Shown here: positions 57,302 to 64,000 of the stretch, one piece after another | Layout of the letters: every line of letters begins with the position of its first letter | Numbering within the stretch: position 1 is the stretch's first letter | Notes under the pieces: generated by a model | What the model saw: the letters and a program-made list of their open reading frames with translations, nothing else | The model's database searches: none | What the model was told of the DNA's origin: nothing | Program-made: the position numbers and the translations under genes | NCBI RefSeq assembly: GCF_003576645.1 | Contig: NC_044925.1 | Coordinates: 18,739,143-18,803,142, forward strand | DNA: 64,000 nucleotides | Reading direction: 5' to 3' | DNA from: Ipomoea triloba | Lineage: Eukaryota; Streptophyta; Magnoliopsida; Solanales; Convolvulaceae

Positions 57302-60300
57302 AGATAAATTCTTTTAATTAGCCATAAATGTAAATTAGTTGGTGGGCATAAGAGTTTGAGGAGGGATGGGAAGGAGTAGAAAGCGGGCCGACACGGAGGA
57401 GAGGTTGCATGCCGCTTACATATGGGCGCGGCGCACTTGAAAATGACGTTTCGATTTCTCTCTTATTCCTGAAACTTCTCTGTCGCGTCGTCTATTTCCG
57501 CTAAGAATATTTTTATAACTTGAACCACTTTAATTCCATTCTTTCCTCTATGAATATATAATTTGTCATTTTCACGTGTCACATTTTCAAATTCCAAATT
57601 TCTACCATTTTGATTAGGTTATAGCTCTGTTTGGTATAACTTATTTTAGAGCTTATAATTTATTTTAAATTATAAATAAATTACAAATTTTATTTGGTAA
57701 AATATGATGAATTAAAATAATAGTTTATTTCAAAATTCTATTACAAGAGTCTAAGTAGCGTTTCAAAATAATTTAGTTTCAAGCTTTTCTTTTTTTAACT
57801 TTGTTATTTTTATTAGTTTATAAAAATGATATCATCTACCATTTATCAATCAAAATCTTAATATCTTAGTTTATTTTTTATGTCTTTTTACACTTATAAG
57901 TTAATTCAACAATTAATTTCATCAAACACTTTAATTTTAATTAGTTAACTTATTAGCTATTGGTTTTTCAGCTTTCAGCTCCCAGCTAGCTTTTCAGCTA
58001 TGGGTGCTAAACATAATCTACTTGTATAACTTATTTATTAAATATATCTAACGGATTACTCAATATAGATGCAATATTTCAAAACAATTATAATGAATCA
58101 TAAAAAATTAAGTTCTAAGAAATATTATATTAATAATGCATTCTAAACACGCACTTATTCATCTACAATGATTTTGCATTTTTTATTTGCTCATGATGTA
58201 TTAATTATTTCTATTATCATATTTTTCTTTATAATTTTAGTAACTTTTTTTTTTTTGAAAATTTATTCAATTGCGTAGTATGTAATTTTGACTATTTAAT
58301 ATATTAGGGACTATAAGTCTATACAAAGTGAGGTTATATAGTTTTAAGTGTATATAAAATGTATTTGTTGCAAATCAATTAAGCTACTGATTCACGTACA
58401 GATGAACTGATTTTATATTCACATCAACTTGGGATATTAAAAATAGAGTGAAATCCATTTTTGGTCCTACGCTTATTATTATTTTTTTTTTTGGTGCATG
58501 GTCCTACGCTTATTGCGCGTTTGATATATTTAATCCACCATATATAAATTTTGTCACATTTTGTCCAAACTTAATAAAAGTTAGACAATTTTAGTCCATG
58601 TCCAAATTGACGTTAAGCCTCCATGAAATAGAAGGACATTTTTATTCTTTCCAGTGTTATTCTTCATCCCCTATTTTTAAGTTGACCATCACCATTTGCA
58701 GACCCAGGCCATATGTAACACCCCCGGCCCGAATATACTACTAGAGCCTATATTAATTTTAAGTTTAAACGGCGGAAAATAAACAAAAAGATGCTAATTA
58801 AAACACAGTTTAAGATCCAAAACTATAAAACATCGTACGGAGAATGTTACCGGCACAATTCCAACTACCCAAACCTCGGTTAAAGTGGTCAGGTCTTCCT
58901 CCCCTAGTTGGTGTGCCTGGGTTCAAGTCTTAGTGGTTGCATAGTTTAGTTACTAAGTTCTTTATTTACTGTATTTATTTACTAGTCCCCAAAGAAATTA
59001 AATAATGATGGTAATTGTATTTACTATTTAGTGGAAGAGTATTTGAATATTGTAAAAAAAAAATCATATAGAAAGAAAATGAAGCGTTTTGGAACTCTAA
59101 TTATAATAGCAATTATCCTATTGATTTGAAAAAAATATTGTTAATTATATTTTGCGGGAAGTATTTTAATTTTAATTTTATTTTCTATTCTTCTTTTCAC
59201 CATGAGTTTTGAAAGAAGAAGAAGAAGATAGAATGTTCATGAATGCCATTACAACTGGAGCACATACATTTAAAAATAAAAATAAAAAAGATAAAATAAT
59301 TCTTTCAACGGTAACTGCAACAATAACTATTTATCTTTATTTTTTTTTTTCATTTATACCATATTAGATATTTGAAAATAAATAAACAATTACATTAAAA
59401 GGTATTTTATGTATGTAATTATTGTTTTACATATATTTTTTTAAGTTAACAAACATTTGTCAAGCAGTTAGCTTGTGCTCAATTAGTACCTCTGTGACTC
59501 TTCTTGTAAAAAGGTCATAGGATCGAACTAGGTAGTGTGGGAGATTGAGAAAGTATATTGAGTTAACAAGCATTCAATAAAAAAAATAAAAAAATAATAA
59601 TAATAATTAAAAAAAGAAACCATGTTTAATAACCATATACCCTGCAGCTATACTACATTCCACTGAATCTAATTAATTATGTCAAATTAAGTATGAATGC
59701 AATTCCCACTACACTCCACTGAATTTCCCTAATAAGATTCTACAATAATTAGTTATCATTTACTAGAGTAGAAAATAGTTGTAAAAGGCAGAAAATTTAC
59801 AAAGGACAATGATGGGAATTTGACATTTGAGGGATGAAACAGTAGAAAGAGCATCTTATCCTTTGATGCACAGCATAATCATATTTGTTGAATGACTATA
59901 ACCATTACCACATGCAAAAAGGGAGCAAAGGCGTGTTGGATAGAAGTGGAGGACTTAGAGTCTCAACCATCTCTTGTGTGGCACAATTAGAATGTGCAGC
60001 CATTGTGGACCAATGTCTTCCTTGAGTCAATGAATCAATCAATTTTTAGTTGAGAGTTGAATTGAAATGATCTCGTGTTTTAATTGTAAAATTTTAACAG
60101 AAAGATTAAAGATTTTATTAATGAGTTGTTGGACCGCTCTGGTTGCATAAGTTTTAATTGAAAAGGATAATGATAGATCTAATGAGAAGATTAAGCTACT
60201 CCAGCTTCATTACTATAGTTCTACTAAGTTGCACTCCCATATGAAAGTATGTTGAAAAAATAGTTATGAACATATACTAATGCATTGTAACAGAGTCAAT

Positions 60301-60560
60301 AATACTCAAAAAATTACTCAATCTATTTAGAATTTCCAAATTTTAAAAGTTGAGTAGAGAATTACCAATAAGATGTATCTTCCACCAAAACAAATCAAGT
60401 TTAGTTCAATCTATTTCAACCATACATTTTTATTTAGAATTTTCAATTTTTAAAAGTTGAATAGAGAGTTCAAATCATGTCTAAAGAAATATAACAATAA
60501 TTTACACATTCATACAATAAGACATAGTGAGATTTGAAAGGATAAGAAATCTCCGTTAAG
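57302..60560. other. Gene-free AT-rich region with tRNA-like fragments
   Basis: A GC patch at 57365-57440 (GGGCGCGGCGCAC) sits in otherwise AT-rich DNA. 58450-58690 resembles one arm of the fold-back at 42238. A B-box-like GGGTTCAAGTCTTA at 58918-58931 and GGATCGAACTAGG near 59520 suggest two more SINE remnants. No exon or host gene was recognised. Confidence 0.4.
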
Positions 60561-60578
60561 ACAATCTTGCTAGTTTCT

Positions 60579-60838
60579 TTGTTTATTAGGCTACCTTTAT
60601 CCTTACAATACATACTTTTTCACCTTCAAAAGTGAACTCTTACTTTCACATTATCAAATTTACAATTTCAAAAGTGAACTCTTACTTTCACATTATCAAA
60701 TTTACAATTTCATCACTATTTTTTTTTCTTTGTTTATTAGGCTACCTTTATCCTTACAATACATACTTTTTCACCTTCAAAAGTGAACTCTTACTTTCAC
60801 ATTATCAAATTTACAATTTCATCACTATTTTTTTTACA
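60579..60838. repeat. Tandem duplication of about 150 bp with inner 42-bp duplication
   Basis: A block starting TTTGTTTATTAGGCTACC near 60579 recurs near 60730. The first copy contains an extra 42-bp repeat (TTCAAAAGTGAACTC... at 60625 and 60667) that the second copy lacks. Confidence 0.8.
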
Positions 60839-61131
60839 TCTATGTAATACTCTCTCACTTTAAAAACGGTCTCACTTTCAATAATATATATATATATATA
60901 TATTAGAAGAAGAAGAAAAATAGAAAAAGTAAAAAAAAAAAAAAAAAAGTACAGGAAAGCTGACATTTTCTTGTCCTTTCCAATGTCTTTTGCAAGCTTT
61001 CTAAAAATAAAAACTAGTAAGACATGTAAGCAACAAAAATAAATAAATAAAAATTATTTTATACAAAAGCATACTTACATCATCTTGCAATTGGTAAAAT
61101 TTCTGGGATGAGGACAACCTTAGCTTTTTAG

Positions 61132-61693
61132 GCAAATTTTACCGTGGACCATGGTCGATGTAGCAGTGTGGTCCATAAAGTAAGTATCATTCTAATTGCA
61201 CTTCAATTTCATTTGATAATATTACTTTCTTTTTCAATTTTATTTTTTACACACACTAGTTTCATTATAGCAATACCACAATACCATTTTAATTCTATTA
61301 CAATTTCATTTAACAATATACATTATTGCATGAGCTCTATTTTGTAGTTTCATTTTTCACACACACTAGTTTAATTATAGTAATATTAAAGTATTATTTT
61401 AATTACACTCCATATGCATTTAACAACATTTGTTATTGTATAGTTCTGGATTTTAGTTTAATTTTCACATATGCTAGTTTCATTATAATAACACTAAAAT
61501 ATCATTTTAATTATACTACAGTTTCATTTAACAATATACATTTTTGAATGAGCTCTATTTTTTAGTTTCATTTTTCACATACACTAGTTTCATTATAACA
61601 ACACTAAAGTATCATTTTAATTTTATTACAATTTTATTTGATTATTATGGTTCAATACTACTATGTGGACCCTGGTCCACTGTACAACAATTG
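61132..61693. mobile_element. GTGGACC-family element D
   Basis: The left end GCAAATTTTACCGTGGACCATGG and the right end CCCTGGTCCACTGTACAAC are inverted. Flanks GCTTTTTAG (61123-61131) and GCTTTTGGA (61694-61702) agree at 7 of 9 positions, compatible with a decayed 9-bp duplication. The interior is four units of about 115 bp with TTTTTCACACACACTAGTTT and TTCATTTAACAATATACATT. Confidence 0.6.
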
Positions 61694-61702
61694 GCTTTTG
61701 GA

Positions 61703-63913
61703 GTAGTGGGTTGGACAAAGGCGGTGGCCGGAAAATAGAAGAAAAGTAGAAAGTATAAACCAATTAATTAAGTTGTTTAGGTTTGTTATTTTTTATCTGC
61801 TTGCACGATAAATTAAGTCATAATAAAACAAGTGTTATCATTAGATAACATAAATAAATTAAATAAATAGTGCCGCTAATTAATTGACTAATAATGATTG
61901 GCTCTAAAGTGGATTAGGAGGTGGATCTTAGTACACTAACATATATTTTCACGGGAAGCTAGCTAGCTAGTAGCTATATATTATATTATTTTTTCTATGC
62001 ACCAAAACCTCTGTGTGTAGCCCTCGCTAATGCCATGCAACTCAAAAAGAAGTAAACAGTCATGGCAGTATACATGTATAATACAGAGAGTTTGTGCTTA
62101 GAGAGAGAGAGAGTCAGTGGTTTAGTTCCCACATGGAAATTGGAATTGAAATGACAATTAAATATTTAGTAATAATGATTTTTTGAAAGTATTTTGTATG
62201 TTTAGTAATAGGGTGAAATTGGAATGATTATCAATATTGATGTTTGGTTATGTATGACTTTATAATGGGAACAAAGGTTTTAAAAATACAAAAATAAAAA
62301 ATTAAGACAATTGATTCTAATATAATGGCATCCAAAGCACAAATATGAACAAAAAAATCAAAACAAAAATCTAAAAGCATTAATCCAAACATAAAAATCA
62401 GATTACCAATAAGATGGAATGATGTTCATTTTTAATTAGGAAATGAGGTTTTTAATTGAAGAATTAATCAAATCCCACAGTCGTGTTCTAAAAAGCTGTC
62501 AACCAAACACTAATTATGATTTTGATTTTTATTTCTGGTGTGTAAACTCATGAACCAAACACACCCTTAACCCTTTTACCGTTTATTTTAAACAATTTCA
62601 AATTTAAATATTTTTTTATTTGTCTTATTTTTATGAAATTTGAGAACTATAAAATAAATTACTATTTTCTCAATGGCAAAATCATCAAAATTAACATTTA
62701 CCAATTAGGATTTGCTTTAACAACTACGTTTATCTTCAATACTCAACACTCAAATCCTCACTAAATTATAGTATAGTCTTTCTATGTCAAAACTGCTCCG
62801 GTTAAAATTCACTTTACCTTTTTCGCATAAACATAGAAAGATGAAATTGCCCTTGTAATTAAATAAAATCAAGTCAATTAAAAAATTTCGCTGGGATTTA
62901 ACGGGCAATTTGAACGGACTTCCGAGTGACTGAAATTGATAAAAATTGAATAGTTAAGGTACTAAATTGACATTTTTGAAACTTGTGGATTACAATTAAC
63001 AAGACCTCAATATTAATAAGATCAAAAGTGAAACTTTCTCATTTACTTATTTCAAATTGATATTACATTTTCTATAATTAATAAGATCAAAAGTGAAACT
63101 TTCTCATTTACTTATTTCAAACTGATATTACATTTTCTGTAATAAGTATTATGATTTCTATCATTAAGTAACAAGCAACTATCATAAATTCGACTCGTCT
63201 CACACAACCGTGACTCAAAACTAAATGGCAATAAAGAAAATCTGCAAAATGCTCTGGAATTAGGACGGTTCAGGGTTTCATGCATGTCGTGGGTTGACTG
63301 ACTAAATCGGGCATGTCGGTGAGTGGTGACCATGATCTAGGGTTTGTGAATTTGTATTTTAGGTTTGAGGAACGGACATAACTTTTCGTATTGATCCCCA
63401 TAGACGGCGTCAATATTGGTTTTTTGGCTTTTGGACAGTCAGCGCCTGACCAACACAACCGTTAAAAAAACAAGTATATGAGCATATAGAGAGAATATTA
63501 GTGTTGTATTACTGAATATTGCATGTCCTCTTTCATATATTGAGGGAGGGTATATATTATTTATACATATTCTGGGCTAGGGGTTGAACAATGAATATGA
63601 ATCCTAGACTGTCTCATACTAGGTGTCCTTGTTACATTGGGGACCAGGAGCCCAATTCCTATTATATTGGGAATAGGAGACATAATCCGTATTGCATTAT
63701 AAAATAATAAGCCCAACCTTATTAAACTCCTAAGTTGTTTCATATTGGGTATCCTTCTTTGGCTTCCTTGATCCAGTTACTTTATTGGACCGGTTCATGT
63801 GACCCATACCCTTTTGATTGACTAGTCCGATTGGTAAGCCAAGTATACCATCCATCATCTACTATTATTTTTTAATTAGACAAAATTGTTCTTACATTAT
63901 TAAAGTTCCACAC

Positions 63914-63915
<2 letters not shown>
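61703..63915. other. Gene-free stretch to the window end
   Basis: An (AG)n run lies at about 62101-62114, and a 68-bp imperfect tandem duplication (TAATAAGATCAAAAGTGAAAC...) lies at about 63014-63140, with point differences between copies. The block near 62915-63005 is shared with 38700-38830. No gene was recognised. Confidence 0.45.

Positions 63916-63916
<1 letters not shown>

Positions 63917-64000
<84 letters not shown>
63917..64000. repeat. (TA)n microsatellite at window edge
   Basis: An uninterrupted TA run of at least 84 bp that continues beyond the window. Confidence 0.95.

Noticed and set aside
1..64000. A new multi-gene defence, biosynthetic or toxin system
   Set aside because: Only two host genes are present, both from well-known families; all other protein-like text belongs to retroelements or transposon relics.

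Overview
The window is nuclear DNA of a flowering plant. Two multi-exon genes with GT-AG introns encode plant-specific protein families, and the rest is AT-rich sequence full of plant transposon remnants. The proteins look eudicot. A Convolvulaceae-type genome is only a guess; nothing here proves a genus. I see no prokaryotic, organellar or viral gene cluster and no convincing new biochemical system. The interest lies in the transposon architecture and in one assembly signature.

Layout. 1-4850 is a satellite of about 245-bp units with a 25-N gap. 5420-6541 is a PIF/Harbinger-like element. 7134-20040 (+) is a complete 21-exon phospholipase D zeta gene (PX-PH-PLD type, 1051 aa), whose introns hold several MITEs, a TRIM-like element and a decayed partial exon duplication. 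20041-25215 is intergenic, with small transposons. 25216-27780 (-) is a complete 5-exon clade E protein phosphatase 2C (371 aa, EGR-like). It lies tail-to-tail with the PLD gene and carries a solo LTR in intron 1 and a related fragment in intron 4. 28690-28920 may hold its 5' UTR exon.

29622-38600 is repeat DNA: a GTGGACC-family element, a MULE-type MITE with a 9-bp target duplication, then a dead LINE split by a young Ty1/copia retrotransposon (identical LTR portions, AGCGT target duplication). 38600-64000 has no convincing host gene. It holds further MITEs (some nested), long fold-backs, SINEs, an old segmental duplication, a FAR1/MULE-like protein relic and TA microsatellites.

The two host genes are both signalling enzymes. 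Phospholipase D zeta makes phosphatidic acid and is known for roles in phosphate starvation, auxin and vesicle trafficking. EGR-type PP2Cs restrain growth under water deficit. Nothing in the sequence shows that they act together. Two observations deserve most attention: five elements with GTGGACC palindromic ends and unrelated internal satellites, two of them with clear 9-10 bp target duplications, and eight tandem duplications of exactly 42 bp in unrelated contexts, best explained as untrimmed assembly overlaps.
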